Source of the DNA: Coprinellus micaceus
Lineage: Eukaryota > Basidiomycota > Agaricomycetes > Agaricales > Psathyrellaceae
Assembly (NCBI GenBank): GCA_951394405.1
Contig: OX596342.1
Location: forward strand, 2,170,001-2,234,000
DNA: 64,000 nucleotides
Direction of reading: 5' to 3'
Both the position numbers and the translations under genes were made by a program. Below, one piece after another: positions 1 through 11,931 of this stretch; within the stretch, counting starts at the first letter, position 1; each line of letters opens with the position of its first letter. The notes beneath the pieces are model-generated. The model did not search any database and had not been told where the DNA came from. It saw only the letters and a program-made list of their open reading frames with translations.

Positions 1-1776
1 GAGACCGGGGATACGGGGGACGAGGTCGATGATGATGCTGAAGGTCAACCACATGTTGGCGAGACCGAACCAGGAGAAGAAGAGGGCGAAGGCGTTGAAG
101 AGGGCCTGGATGCAGAAGAAGAAGAGGCGGAAGACGTTGTGGCCGGACTGGAAGATCCTCCAGAAGTGGATCAAGGAGTAGACGGAGGCAGCGAACGAGC
201 CGTTGAGCCAGCGGCGGCGCTGGCCAATGAACTCGGCGCAGGTCTCGGGGCAGTCGGTTTCAGCCTTGGAGGCCTTGACATAGCCGAGAGTCCACTTCTC
301 ACCAGCCTTGGCGACGAGCTCGAAGCAGAGGATACGGTCCTCAGCCAAGAACATGTTCTTCTGGAAGATGGACATGCCGTTGATTCCCTTGGGGCCGAGA
401 CGAGCAGCGAGGGAGTGGTCACCGTGGAAGTACTGCTCGAGGGGGCGGCCCTGGATGGCGCGGTAGCGGTAAGCAGAGAAGGCACCGGGGAGGACAGAGA
501 CGTAGCCGAAGCTGCTCTCGAGGGGCTTGTCGAGGATGTTGGACATCTTGTACTCGAAGTTCTGGGCCGCAACGAGGGGGTTGAGGAGCTTCTTGCCGCC
601 AATGGTGTAGATCTCACCGCAGCAGCCACCGAGGTTGGCGTTGTTGTAGAAAGCCTCCCAGAGGTGGTAGATGGACTTGTAGGCGGGCTTGGTGCCAGCA
701 TCGATGAGGACGCAAATCTCGGGGTTGAGCTGCTTGCCGATGGCGTTGAAGATCCAGCGGTGGGAGTTGATCTTCTTCTGGTTCTTGGCCTTGACAATGA
801 GGATGATCTGAACGGGGACCAAGTTGGAGCCATCATCGGTCTCCTGGGGGAGAACGAGCTGGGGCTTGGCATCGACGGACAACTGAGTGGTATACTATTT
901 CCAAAGTTAGCATCAGCAGCATCTGATATAAAATTGTGCCAACATACCTCAAAGATGTGGGCCTCGGTGTCCTTGCCATCAACCGTCTTCTTCATGACAC
1001 CGTCCTGGTAGACACCGACGGTAGCGAGGAGGTCCAAAACGGACTTGTCCATGCACTCGAGACCGTCGACGACGAGGGCGACGGTGATCTTGTGCCAGGC
1101 GGGGATGCCCTCCTCGGCGGAGCCACGCCAGTACTTGGACTTCTTCGACTTGCAGATATCACGGATGTTGAGCATGATGTTGTGCAAGGTGCGGGAGTAG
1201 AGCATCTTGTCCTCGTTGTACGAGGTGACGGCGATCAAGAGCTCGGTCTCGCGGTTGTACATCCTGGTGCGGAGGTTCCAGCCGTTCTCGGGGGTGAAGT
1301 CATCGGGGTCGCAGGTGGCAGCGGTGTAGCGCATGTGCGAGAACTCGGTGGACTTGCCGATGGTGTACTTGACCTCCTGCGCATTGTGGATGGCAGTGGG
1401 GACACGGTACTCGGCGATGAAGTGGCCCTTGGTAAGCTTGACCTTGCGGGTCTCACCACGAGGCACAGCCTGGCGACGCCTCCAGCCAGAGTCCAAATCA
1501 ATGTTGGACGCCTGGTTCAGGTAGTTGAAGGGCGATTCCGGGAAGCTGTTGGCCTGCATGTTGGGCAAAGCGGGGAGGGGAGCGATGAAGTGAGGCGGCA
1601 TGGGCGCATACCTCTCTGCATGGCGAACACATCATTAATGTCTGGAAAAATACAAGCTGAAGAAGGGGGAACTCACTCTCATCGGCGAGACTGCTCTGCA
1701 GCTCATTATCGTAGACGGTCGCGTCCGAAGCGAAGGACTCAACGGACTGGGACTGGTAGACGTGTTGGTAAGGCAT
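1..1776 (-). CDS. Chitin synthase, division 1 (class I-III), partial
   Basis: This is a plasma-membrane processive glycosyltransferase that makes cell-wall chitin from UDP-GlcNAc. The start is the ATG at 1774-1776 (MPYQHVYQ); the GTG nine bases upstream is not needed. Exon 1 ends near 1672 at a GTGAGT donor and exon 2 resumes near 1613 (RYAPMPPH). A third exon follows an intron at about 895-950. Seen in order: the N-terminal division-1 signature ([14 protein letters not shown]), the catalytic core with DAGTKP, the AEDR motif, and the product-binding QRRRW motif near 250, then the first hydrophobic segments. The gene runs off the left edge, so the rest of the C-terminal membrane region is missing from the window. 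The N-terminal signature resembles class III more than class I or II, but the class is not settled here. Confidence 0.93.
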
Positions 1777-2548
1777 GATGATCACTGATCAAACGACGTC
1801 GATAATAGCAAGCAGCACAGCTGCGACAACGCTCAGCGCTAAGCTAGGAGGGGACGGGTGGTCGAGCACGGCTGGAGAAACAGGAGGGCTTGGGGGGCTC
1901 ACCTTTATATACCCCCTCCCCCTCCTTCCCAATCCCCATCATCATGTCGTGGTGATGCTGGATGAGAACGTCGTTACGGCAATCACTGTAATCATGTGTC
2001 GCAGCCAGTAAAAGGAGGGGATAAATGATGAACAATCGTGTTTGAATTTTCATCAAACGTCTTCCTGTATAAATGACGGCAAGGTGGTTTCCCGCTCTGC
2101 GATGCAGATAGAAACCACAGGAAACCACCAACCACAATCCATGGATCCGTCGCAGATCTGCACTTTGCCCCCGGAACACCTTGATTTTCTAGGTAGCTTT
2201 GGAAACAACGTGAGCAGAAGGGAAGGAAGGCAGGGCTTCCGAACAAGTAACCGCATCATGCGGCGACCAGCGGCGCTCACTGTGGAAGTGGAGCGGAGGA
2301 TTTGATTGTGGGCAACCGTGGAAGGAGCGCCCGTGAAAGCCAGTGGGCGCCATAAGTATGGGCGCTGGACTTGACATTTTGCGAGATTACACAAACCTTG
2401 GGCCGAAAGCGAAGATGGCTCGGTGAGATGGTTCGCAGCATCGAACGAAGCTTCATTTGGGAGGCTTCTTCAAGGTCCTGTTTCCATTCCAAAACTCTAT
2501 CGAGCGTCCATGTTCGGACGAGCTGGGCCTAAGACCCAAGGGGAAGGG
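1777..2548. other. Intergenic region, chitin synthase promoter
   Basis: These 770 bp separate the chitin synthase start from the COQ1 stop, both on the minus strand. Short open frames exist, but none has recognisable motifs or splice-supported continuity. Apart from the TATA box nothing else was identified. Confidence 0.6.
1904..1911 (-). promoter_or_regulatory. TATA box of the chitin synthase gene
   Basis: On the minus strand the sequence reads TATATAAA, about 130 bp upstream of the chitin synthase ATG and inside a pyrimidine/purine-rich tract. Position and sequence fit a core promoter. Confidence 0.5.
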
Positions 2549-3921
2549 CTACGACCGACGTCCAATTACGCGTTCCGTCAGAGCCTCGAGTGCTGATTTC
2601 GCCTCGCTGTCGGGGAGAACCTGCAGGACCTCATTGGCTTTATCAGAGTACGCCTGTGCAAGCTCGCGAGTACGTTGAACGCCAGAAGATCGAAGGACAA
2701 TATCTCGAGCCTGTAAAATCATTACAGCATCAACATCAGAATGAGGAGAAGGCGACGTACCCTTTCGACATCACCGGCCTTCTCGAACTTGCGTTCAATC
2801 AACTCCCCCATCTCAGGGTACTCTTCCCAAGCATATAGTGCTGGTCCCGTGGTTAATCCCAGCTGAAGATCCGCGCCTCCAGGTTTACCAAGCGTGGCGG
2901 AGACATGTTCGTAGTCGAGCACGTCGTCCACAAGCTGGAACGCAATACCGATGTTCCTCCCGTACGCATAGGCCATCTCCTTCCACACATCCCCGTCTTT
3001 GCACCCTCCGAGCACGACAGCAGAGCGCGCACCCTTGGCCATAAGACTCGCGGTCTTGAGGTATGTCTTGTGCAGATAAATATTCCAGGCGCCCTGTCTT
3101 CGCAGCCCCGACACATCTCCGGCTGGATCCAACTTCACGTCCTTCGTCTGGAGAATCTCACCCTCGACGAGGTTAGAGATGACGCTCGCAATCAGTTCCG
3201 TCACCTCCGGGTCCCCTAGACGGGACAGGGCAGCAGACGCGCGCCCCAGAACGAAGTTCCCGCCGAGCACGGCTAGCTTGTTGCCATAGGCAGCAGGAGC
3301 GGAGGGTGCCCCGCGCCTCAACGCTGATTGGTCGATGACGTCGTCGTGCAGGAGCGACGCGGTATGCAGCATTTCGACGATTTGTGCAAGCCGCCTCTGC
3401 GTTGGGAGAATACAGTGGTGTAGGGAGGGGGAAGATGTAGAGGGGGTTTCGTTGAAGGTAGGTACCGGTGGTCGGTGCCGCGTTGGAGGCTGGAGCATGA
3501 ACTGGACGTCGGAGAAGGAGCTGGTCTTTCCAGGCATGTTGGGATTCCAGTCGTTCAACACATCTGGCCGCGACAGTGGAAGGTCGAGCTCGGATGCTCG
3601 TCCACCTGCGCCTTCCCGTTCTGCTTCCCAAAGCTTTCGTTGCCAATTGGATCCCAATCCGTTCGTAGCTTGCGACAGAAGCAAGACGATGACTGGTCGG
3701 ACTTGTTTTGAAGGGTGAAGGAAGTAGTAGTTGGCGATTTCGGCGAGAGCTGGGTGGCCAGAACCCAGCATTGACAGCAAAGAAGACCGGACTTCAGCCA
3801 ACTGAGGAGAAATGAGCTTGAAGGGGTCTGCTTTTGGCTGTGTGCTGGCCGTCGTACTGCTCCACCGCGCTCGACACCCAGAGAGCCGCAGCCTCTTCAC
3901 AGCTCGTGAACAGGTATACAT
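2549..3921 (-). CDS. COQ1: Polyprenyl (hexaprenyl/decaprenyl) diphosphate synthase, mitochondrial
   Basis: Makes the long isoprenoid tail of ubiquinone by repeated addition of isopentenyl diphosphate, in the mitochondrial matrix. The spliced product is 440 residues. It starts with a basic, Arg-rich leader (first ~25 residues) that fits a mitochondrial presequence. The two Asp-rich metal-binding motifs of trans-prenyltransferases are intact: DDVID at about 193-197 and DDVLD at about 332-336. HLxxxxK-type motifs (LHKTYLKTASL) lie between them. One intron is clear at 2711-2760; removing it joins GDVER to ARDIVLRS in frame and gives the normal C-terminal helix ending at TAG 2549-2551. A Ser/Pro-rich insert at 150-170 is usual for fungal copies. 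Chain length cannot be told from this reading. Confidence 0.95.
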
Positions 3922-4349
3922 GGTTCCAGCACCAAACTTTCAAATGGTTAACGATGACGCGAGATGGATAGTAGTCACTGTAAACTCACGATGTGTGTGG
4001 TTTTCCCCAATCAAACTAACCTCAAGTACGTCCTAATAGACCCACCGACACTTTCCAGTCTCGAACACGAGAGCTCCTGTCCCGACAGCGGTTGCGATGT
4101 CATTTGAATGTAGAGAAAGAAATGCACTGGTCGACGTACAGGTTCAGGTTTGAAATGGGGGTCGGAATTTGTGAGCAAGACCAAATATTTGAACTCCGAT
4201 GGCACCCCTTGGACCGTCATGGACCAACTCCTACAAGATGACCCGAAACCGGACGGAGGCCGTCTATAATACACTTATCTTGCCTAGGTACAGGTGCGTA
4301 TTTTTTCTTAGGCTTATTTCCTCTTCGATTGTCCCGTTCACCAGCGCCT
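3922..4349. other. Intergenic region, COQ1 promoter
   Basis: 428 bp between the COQ1 start and the stop of the SnoaL-like gene. It holds the COQ1 promoter and the 3' end of the upstream gene. No conserved site was recognised. Confidence 0.5.
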
Positions 4350-5227
4350 TTAGTGCGGAATCGGGCATGTGGCCCCCGGCGCAGCACTTCCCGCACCTTC
4401 TTCTGCTTCGATGGCTTCCACCTTCTCTCCTTCTCCAAGCGCATCTCCAAGATCCTCCAGGCCGCTTTCTATGAGCTGTCGGAACATCGAGTCGGGCTCC
4501 CAAAAGGTCTCCAAGGAGACGACCTGGAACTTGTCGTTGACTTCAGCGGTGGTCATTCCAAACACCTCGATCAGCTTTCCAGTCGCCTTGGCTCTGACGG
4601 ACCTGCCTGAGCTAAGTTTCGCGCGATAGTTGCCGTTCATAACCCCTACGGAGACGATAAGCTTTTCCACGACCAATTATAAAAGTGAACCCTCACCCCA
4701 GTGTCTCCACTTTATCGCGACCTTCGGTGGACCACCGATAAGCTCCATCACCTCCCAATTAAACGTCTTCATCGCTCCCTTGAAGAGCTTGTGGCTCGCA
4801 GTGAAATCCATGCCCTTGGTCTCATACACCCCCTTCACCCCGTGCTCCCCGATGAGCGCATTATACGTTCCCAGGTGCAGCATGTCCTCCGCGCTTGACG
4901 GAGGCCCGCCGTTCAGCCTAAACTCGTACTTCTCCTGAGAGATGGTACGCCATTCCTTCGCGTCGACCTTAAATGAGGCTTCTTTCTCCCAGTTCTTTAC
5001 GAGGTTCTGGACGAGGAGTTGGAGGGAGCCGTCGGGCCAGTCGGTGGACTTGGTTTCGTTGAAGACATTGTTGGTATTGGTATAATCGGGGCGGAGATTG
5101 TATCGCCACTTCGCGTCTAAGAAGCGTCGATAAGATGGTATTTATTTCGCAGAAATATGATGGAGGAGAGTGGCTGACCATCTTTGAGGACGGCGTTGGA
5201 GTCGAGGAGGAAGTCTGGGAAGGACAT
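4350..5227 (-). CDS. SnoaL-like 'pathogen-related' family protein
   Basis: Three exons (5179-5227, 4697-5116, 4350-4645) join in frame to 254 residues; both introns are short with GT...AG ends. The protein begins MSFPDFLLDSNAVLKD and reads on to DAKWRYNLRPDYT. It matches by eye the family named 'pathogen-related protein' in plants and fungi: an NTF2/SnoaL-like fold with LVQNLVKNWEKE, an SxxHKLFKGA block and a GGPPKVAIKWRHWG block. No catalytic residues are established for the fungal members, so no reaction is proposed. There is no signal peptide or membrane segment. The C-terminus ends in a low-complexity Glu/Ala stretch. Confidence 0.82.
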
Positions 5228-5272
5228 GTTCGATGAATCACTCTAGGGCCGCTATCGCTGTCTCCGCGACCC

Positions 5273-5280
5273 TTTTTATA
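5273..5280 (-). promoter_or_regulatory. TATA box of the SnoaL-like gene
   Basis: The minus strand reads TATAAAAA about 50 bp upstream of the ATG at 5225-5227, a typical spacing for compact fungal promoters. Confidence 0.5.
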
Positions 5281-6431
5281 CATGTTCTGGACTGACCGGC
5301 ACCCATTGTTCTTGGTGGAATCAGCGGCACTGGATTGGACGGCTTCTCTGACGCTTTACATCACTCAACGCCGAGTTCGACGACACTTTTGGGTTCAATA
5401 GATGGCTATCACATACCGGGATGCAGTTGATATAGTCCTTGGATTTATTCGGGCGCAAACCTGTTGCTTCGAAGTTCTCCTGAGTTAGAAATTACCTATC
5501 AGCGATTGGCTTCCAGGACACGAGTGTGGATCTGGTCTGGCTTCCCGCGTTCCATCCGGCAAAGTGACCTTCCCAGCTTCTGGCATGGTAGCTGTCTTGG
5601 TATGCTCAGGTCTGGGAGGAGAGAAGGTTCTCGTAAGTACACCACCGCTCTAGTAGAGCCTAGACGACGCCAAGTAGGGAATCTGGGGGTGCCCGGAACC
5701 CGCTTTATACCCTCCACGGCTAACTATTAACCGGGGCGTGTATGTGCCAACGGTCGAACTCCATTTCAGAGCAAAAAGGGTCTAACCTGAACACCTCATT
5801 CAAGAATAGAGTTGTCGGTCCACTGCTTCCCCTATCTGTAGTCAGCGCCCGCTTGTCCTTACGATAGGTGGCATGGTTGACCAGATCAGCAATAGAGACC
5901 ATGATCTCTGTGGTTCCTTTTTAATGAGGAACTTCTACACGCGCTAGTGAATATGTGCCCTCTGGAGCGCTGGCCAAGAAACCCGGCGGGGAATGCTAGT
6001 GCCGGGATATCGATTAGGCGCCCATGATGTAGTGTGGGCGAATCACCTACGCCCACACTCTCTCCATAAAAGACCGGCCGTTTTTAAAGGCTCGGATACT
6101 TACTCCTCGTACTTTCTGGATCTCGGGCAAAAATCTGTGCTCGAAGCCACGATATTGCCCGGGTTTTCAACCATGAGGGCGACAAACGGTGGATTTCTCG
6201 ACTTATATATAGCTGTATTGTGTAATATGCTTCGCCCATTCCACTCTGGGTGGAAGATAGTACCATGAAAGTGGCCAAATGGGTCGAACTCGATTTAACT
6301 CTTTGGGAGGGTGATAGGCGCCCGTGTATTACATAAGGCAGGCCACGTGCCATCACTACCGTTTTCGCAAGAGAGTCGCGCGTTGGACGCGCTTTCCAAG
6401 TCTGTGCCCTCTCCATCACTTCGTTCCCTGC
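5281..6431. other. Intergenic region between divergent genes
   Basis: About 1.15 kb between two divergently transcribed genes. A short minus-strand frame starting at 5902 (MVSIADLVNHAT) has splice-like borders and could encode a peptide of about 23 residues, but nothing supports it as a gene. No repeat or RNA gene was recognised. Confidence 0.4.
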
Positions 6432-9400
6432 ATGACTTCCCCATTCCCAGCGGACCCAAATGAACAGCTACACGCTCTCGAACTGGAATGGTAGTCAGGA
6501 TCCAATAGCTGAGGACGCGCTGGCAGGAAACAGGACCAGCGATGCCAATGGGGTAGAGACGACACCGAAGGGACGAAACAAACGAGCGCAGGGAGACTTC
6601 TCCATTGAGGGGGGTGTATCGTCGACGTCGATGGGGGTCTCTGTGAGTCTTCTATTCGCACTGAAGAGTCCAGAATGCTGACGGTCTTGCTGTGACTCAC
6701 CCAAGTCTGGCCAAAATGGAGGGACGATCGGGAGCGACGACTCTGAAATATCTCTCAACAGCCTGTTCGATGATGACCGTCCTGTGGTACGACACTTCTC
6801 ACTCTTACTTCGTAGCTAACTTCTACATTCTGCAGGACCTTGCGTCTCCCATCTCAAAGCGACTGCCAACATCCGTAGCAGAGGAGGGAAAACGCGGGCG
6901 AAGCGAGGAGCACGCGACATCGGAGGGGAGGGATGGGAGAGCTGAGATCATCAAGCCGTCGTCAAAAGTACACCACCCCCCACGGCACCCACGACCCTCA
7001 TCAGAACCCCGCGCGGACCTCGCCTCAGTACACACCGAGGACGCTGAGGGCGAGGATGACGACGAAGAAGGTGAAGTAATTGAGCTTACGGTGCGTGTCA
7101 GAGAGTGTCGTTCCAGCCCACAGGACTTACAATAGAATCAGAGGATACCTTCACCAAAACCCCCACCTCGGCGACAGCCTGCTCCGTCCAGCTCACCACC
7201 TCTTCGTCCCAATGACTCGCTCTTCACCCCTCCGCCCAAACGCCCCAGACGAAAACGATATGTTCCATTCGTCGAGGTGCCACCGTTCCCCAAGGGAAAG
7301 CTTAAGGATTACAAGTCTCTCGGTCCTCCAAAACGAAACCAAGTGGCAAGTTCGTCCAAGCCAAAACCAACCCCCTCCAACCGAATTCCTGCCAAACCAC
7401 GTGGACCTCATTCCAGGTCAGTTGCACCGAAAGCAGCTGTTTCGAAGGCCGCGTCCAAACCCGGGATCCGAGTGCACTCGAGCCTTGCCGATGCGTATAA
7501 TCTCGCCTCTGCAGTCAACGCAGGATCCTCCAGCCAAGCGTCCCCACCTCGAGAACGAGCCAAGAAACGCAAAAGAGGGAAGGACCTTGGGGGAAGCGTC
7601 GTTCCCAACGGTGCTATACACATCGCAGCCTCCTCTGGAGATGAAGATGTACCTCTGTCACAAGTCATAAAGAAGTCCAGGAAGACGGGGCAAACCGACA
7701 AGCCACCACGAAAGAAGTCGCGTCCCGCCCCTTCTGCGTCTCAATCGCGGTCTGGGCCAGCCAAAGTAACGCCTCCCAAACCTCCTCCACCAACCTGGCA
7801 CCGCGACGTGGCCCAAAGCGTCATATTGCTTCATGAAGTTCCGTTCGAGGGCTCGAACGCCTTCGATACTTGGATGAATGGGAAAGGCCTTATCCCTGCT
7901 TCCCAGGTTCGGGTCGATGAAGACACGACGCTACTCGCTTCAAACCAGTGGGTCAGCCGGTACCCAATTGCAGAGCGCTGGAGTCGAGAGGCTCTGCGCC
8001 GGGTTGAGGGCGGAAGCGATGACGAATACTCGCTTGGAGGGGATTGGTCCGATGATGACTTGGACGAGGACATCAGGACTGATTTTGGTGGGCTAGACAA
8101 GGACCCCAGCGTGGAGAGCGAGGAGCCTTTTGACGACCCATCGCCCCCCTTGAAGCGTCCAACCAAGCCTCAAGTGCCCAAACGAATACATCCAGACGCC
8201 TCTTTCACGACTAATGGAACTCCGCGACAGCATTCATCCCAAGGCAGGCGACCGAAACCACCCTCTTACTCTCCACAAACACCTAGAACCACTGTTACTC
8301 CGCTCGAACTCATCAACGACTCCCCTATTGTCCCATCCCAGAAAGCACTTGGAAAACGCAGGGCAGACTTGCCGTTATCGCCGCTACCTTCCACCACTGG
8401 TGACGCGCGTTCGCGGAACAGGATGAATATTGGGAATAACGCCATGGTGTACCGCCAGTTTTCCCCTGCCGGGCAGTCCGCTACTCACCTTCCCCTTAAC
8501 ATTTACCGAGGGAACCAAGACTCCGATGTGACGCTAGCGTCCTTATCGGCATTGACTTCACCACAAGGGACTTTGGGGTACGAATCACACATGTCGCACA
8601 TCCGCCCAGAGGATGCTGCCTCGGAGGACCGCTCACTCTACCTCGGCGATACCGTACATACAAGCCTAGAGTCATCCTCATACTCAATGACGACGATGGA
8701 CGATCTATGGGGGCCACGCGATACTCTGAATATGGACGGCAACCTGCTCGGTGGACAGCAATACCGACTTGACACGATCAATCCCTCACTGTTACAGCAA
8801 TCCCACGAATTTATTGGCGAGGGTTTACTCAATGGTGACGACGGCGGCCTGGAGGAGGAGGACCATGGCTGGACTTTGGGCCACCCAGATGACGAAGGGG
8901 ATGTGGAACACCAGGGGCCTGCTATAGAGAAAATGTATTCACCAGCACCGTCTGCCAGTTCTTCACGATCATCAACCCCGCTTTTGGTTCGGACGAAGAG
9001 GGCAGGTCGCGCCAACGAAGTTGCGGTTAAAGCATCGACATCTCGGAGATCCCCTACTTCCCCTTCGATCGCGGAAACAGACCTCTTTGCTGATATCCCG
9101 CTCTACAAGTCTGACTCCGACGACGAAGATTATGAGGGGAGTGATGCAAGAGGGGCCAAGCTGGGTCGTGGCATGCGAAAGAAGCGGAAGACCGCCAGGT
9201 TTGACATGGAATGGCAGGATGGGACTGAGTCCTCTGACGTTCGCTCAGAATCGGCGGCGGCCAAGTTCGTTGCGGAGGAGAAGAAAAGGGCTGTGACCAC
9301 GAAGAAGATTGGGCCACCGAAGGCTGCTACGAAATTGGCTATTGGGCCTCCCCGTCGTGGCGGCGAAATTTGGGAGAAGGGTGACGTGGAAGAATATTGT

Positions 9401-10434
9401 CACCAGTGTCGACGCAAAACCCCTCTGCTCAAGATGTCATGTGCGGCGTGTCCACTGAAGTTCTGCAATAGATGCATCTCCCTCCGGTACGCACCTCAAA
9501 CGAGGCCATTGTTTTCTTTCTCACTGACCCGTCGCAATCCAGTTATCTTGACATTGTCTTTGCACTGAAGTTTCCAGTGGTGCATCCCTGTCCCAAGTGT
9601 ACTGACATTTGCAACTGCACCGCCTGCTGCAAGAAGCGCGGAGAGGTCTATGTTTCATCTACCAGGCCACCGCGAGTCCTCGATTCTCCCCCCGAGCCAT
9701 ATCAGCGAGAGAAGCGAAAACCAAAGCCGGTAGCAAAGGCCTCCTCGTCCAAGCCTGTTCCTCCAGTCGTCACCAGCATCGTGGTTCAACCTTCAAGCGA
9801 TCTCACCTTCATGGGTCCCTTCTATGCTCTCGACGGATCCAAGATGCAGGTTCGTGTCGCCGACGTCGTTGAGCCGGTAGAAGAAGGCGCTCCGGAGGTT
9901 CCTATCGTGAGGCCCTCAGACTTCAAGCCTAGGCGCGTTTTCATTGGCCGAATACAGCCGTCCTGGGGGTTTGGGCCGCAACCTCAAGTTACATATCTCG
10001 ATCCCCCGGAAAATGACGAGGTGATCCTTCCAGATCGAATTGACCACGAAAATTTGGGGAAGAAGTTGAAATTGTTTGTCGGGAAGAAGCCCAGGCCACC
10101 GCCCCCACCTCCCGTGTATGCGGTCCAGGATGAGGATAGTGAGGAGGAAGATGCCGAAGGGAGGGATGATGACGGGGGTATGCTTGCCTCGGATGGACTC
10201 GAAGATCCATTTTTGTCGCCCCTCACGTCTTTACCAGATACTGAGCTTCCGTGCGTTGGAGACGTTGAAGTTGACGATGGTAGGCGCCTTTCCTCCCTCC
10301 GTCTCGTCTCTCGACTTACGATCAACTCAGGGAAGAGCCACTCTGCAGAGAGCCTCGAAGACGGCGACCTTGCACGAGCCATTGCACTCCTGTCTCGCGC
10401 GCCCACCGAACCAACCACACCAATTTCGCCTTGA
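6432..10434 (+). CDS. CDCA7-like nuclear protein with 4CXXC_R1 zinc finger
   Basis: A large nuclear protein of at least 1,000 residues. Exons were traced by frame: an N-terminal exon ending at a GTGAGT donor near 6643; 6706-6786; 6836-7088; then 7136-9486 and 9543-10434. The start is either ATG 6432 (MTSPFPADPNEQ, with a 43-nt intron at 6491-6533) or ATG 6460. Most of the protein is Ser/Pro-rich and charged, with Lys/Arg clusters that look like nuclear signals. Near the C-terminus it carries CHQCRRKT, CAACPLKFCNRC and CPKCTDICNCTACCKKRG, the Cys-rich zinc finger Pfam calls zf-4CXXC_R1, found in vertebrate CDCA7. In animals and plants CDCA7 recruits the HELLS remodeler to chromatin; fungal proteins with this finger are less well understood. 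That role is inference here. Confidence 0.85.
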
Positions 10435-10924
10435 TCTAGAGATTTTCGGGTGCTCTTTGGGATTATTCTAATTGCTTTCCATTCTTCTTCCTCTGGAATC
10501 TTGGCACTTCTATTCCAACCAATGTCCCGTTATGCTCCTCTTGTGGGTGTCTAGCATGCACACCGGTATCACACACTAACGGTAACTTTCATCTCAAAGC
10601 TCCCTGTTCCGTCACTCCTCATTGTTATCCCACACGACCGGCCTTTTCAATTCACTGCTTCTGAGTTCTACTTCACAGCTTGACTTTCTTCCGTTGCATA
10701 TACAACTTCTGTCCATTGAATACTGAAGTACTCATCCTGCCCATGACCACCACCATATTCACTTTCGCCAACTCCTCCTTTTCAGGCCGGCTACACTTTG
10801 TGGATCAGCTTTCTAATTCAAATAGTTGATGACGCTATGCTGATTCCTGACGGTGGTGCAGCCGTCGTCGCCGTTCGATGCCGTTCCCTTCCCACTACAC
10901 ATCCCGCAAATCCTAGCTCACACT
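10435..10924. other. Intergenic region, HAD gene promoter
   Basis: 490 bp of pyrimidine-rich, AT-richer sequence between two plus-strand genes. It carries the 3' end of the zinc-finger gene and the promoter of the HAD gene. No specific site was recognised. Confidence 0.5.
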
Positions 10925-11777
10925 ATGAAGCAAGTTAAAGCGTTGCTGTTCGACGTCTTCGGGACAGTGGTGGACTGGCGTTCGAGCGTCGAGGCTGAAC
11001 TCAAGGAGTCGGGGGCTAAGCACGGGGTCGAGGCGGACTGGCCCGGTTTCGCGCAGGAGTGGAGGACGTCGTATATGAACGAAACGCAGGTTCATATTCA
11101 CGATTCACGAAGTACAATCCACTGACATCAGTCCCCCGATAGGAAGAGGATCGCAAATGGAGGCGAAGGGCCCACTAACGTCGACGTTATGCACAGGGAG
11201 ATCCTGGACAAGCTGCTGGCGTCGCCGCAGTGGTCATTCATCGGCCCTCATTGGTCCGAAGGCGAGAGGGCAGAGCTTAACCTCGTTTGGCATCGTCTCA
11301 AGGGATGGCCGGATTCGACATCGGGCTTGCATGAGTTAAAGAAGCGGCATATCATCGCTTCACTGTCGAACGGGAACATACGACTTCTGGTCGACATGGC
11401 GAAGCACGCCGACCTTCCGTGGGACGCCGTTTTCTCTGGGGAGTTATTCCAAACGTACAAACCGTAAGTGCCGTACTGTAGCTCGACAACTCCAACGATT
11501 TGGACTTCAGCCTAACCCTGTGGTCGATAGAAACCCAAAGGCGTATCTTAGCGCCGTCCATTACCTTGGGCTGGAGGTAGAAGAGGTCGCCATGGTGGCG
11601 GCACATATCTTCGACTTGCGAGCGGCGGCCAGCCTTGGATTGCCCACAGTGTACATCCCTAGACCACAGGAAGAGGCGGACCCTCATCCAGAGAACATCA
11701 AGAGCAAGGCAGACGGAGGGGAGGTCGACCTGGTCGTATCCTCCCTTACAGAACTGGCGGACATTCTGAATAAGTGA
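10925..11777 (+). CDS. Haloacid dehalogenase-like hydrolase, type II
   Basis: Three exons (10925-11089, 11132-11463, 11531-11777) give 247 residues. The acceptor at 11131 is chosen because it alone restores the frame (SPDRKRIANGGEG). HAD motifs are present: FDVFGTVVDW near the N-terminus with the nucleophilic Asp, SLSNGN for motif II, a Lys in ELFQTYKPNP for motif III, and HIFDLRAAASLG for the C-terminal acidic motif. The pattern fits the L-2-haloacid dehalogenase (type II) subgroup. Such fungal proteins are often named dehalogenases, but the true substrate may be a phosphate ester or other small acid. No targeting signal is seen, so it is probably cytosolic. Confidence 0.9.
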
Positions 11778-11931
11778 AAGGGTTGAGTAGTATTCCGACA
11801 GATTTAATTCCATACATCGATGAGTACAATAGCACGACGGTGCGATAGTTATAACATAGGGTAATAATCGATATATCCGATGGGGTATACGTACTGGTGC
11901 TATTACATTGAATGTTGCTCGCTTGTTCGAT

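Noticed and set aside
139..1011. 290-codon plus-strand frame
   Set aside because: Antisense shadow of the chitin synthase gene.
5720..5902. Short peptide gene starting MVSIADLVNHAT
   Set aside because: Splice-like signals give only about 23 residues with no support from motif or context.
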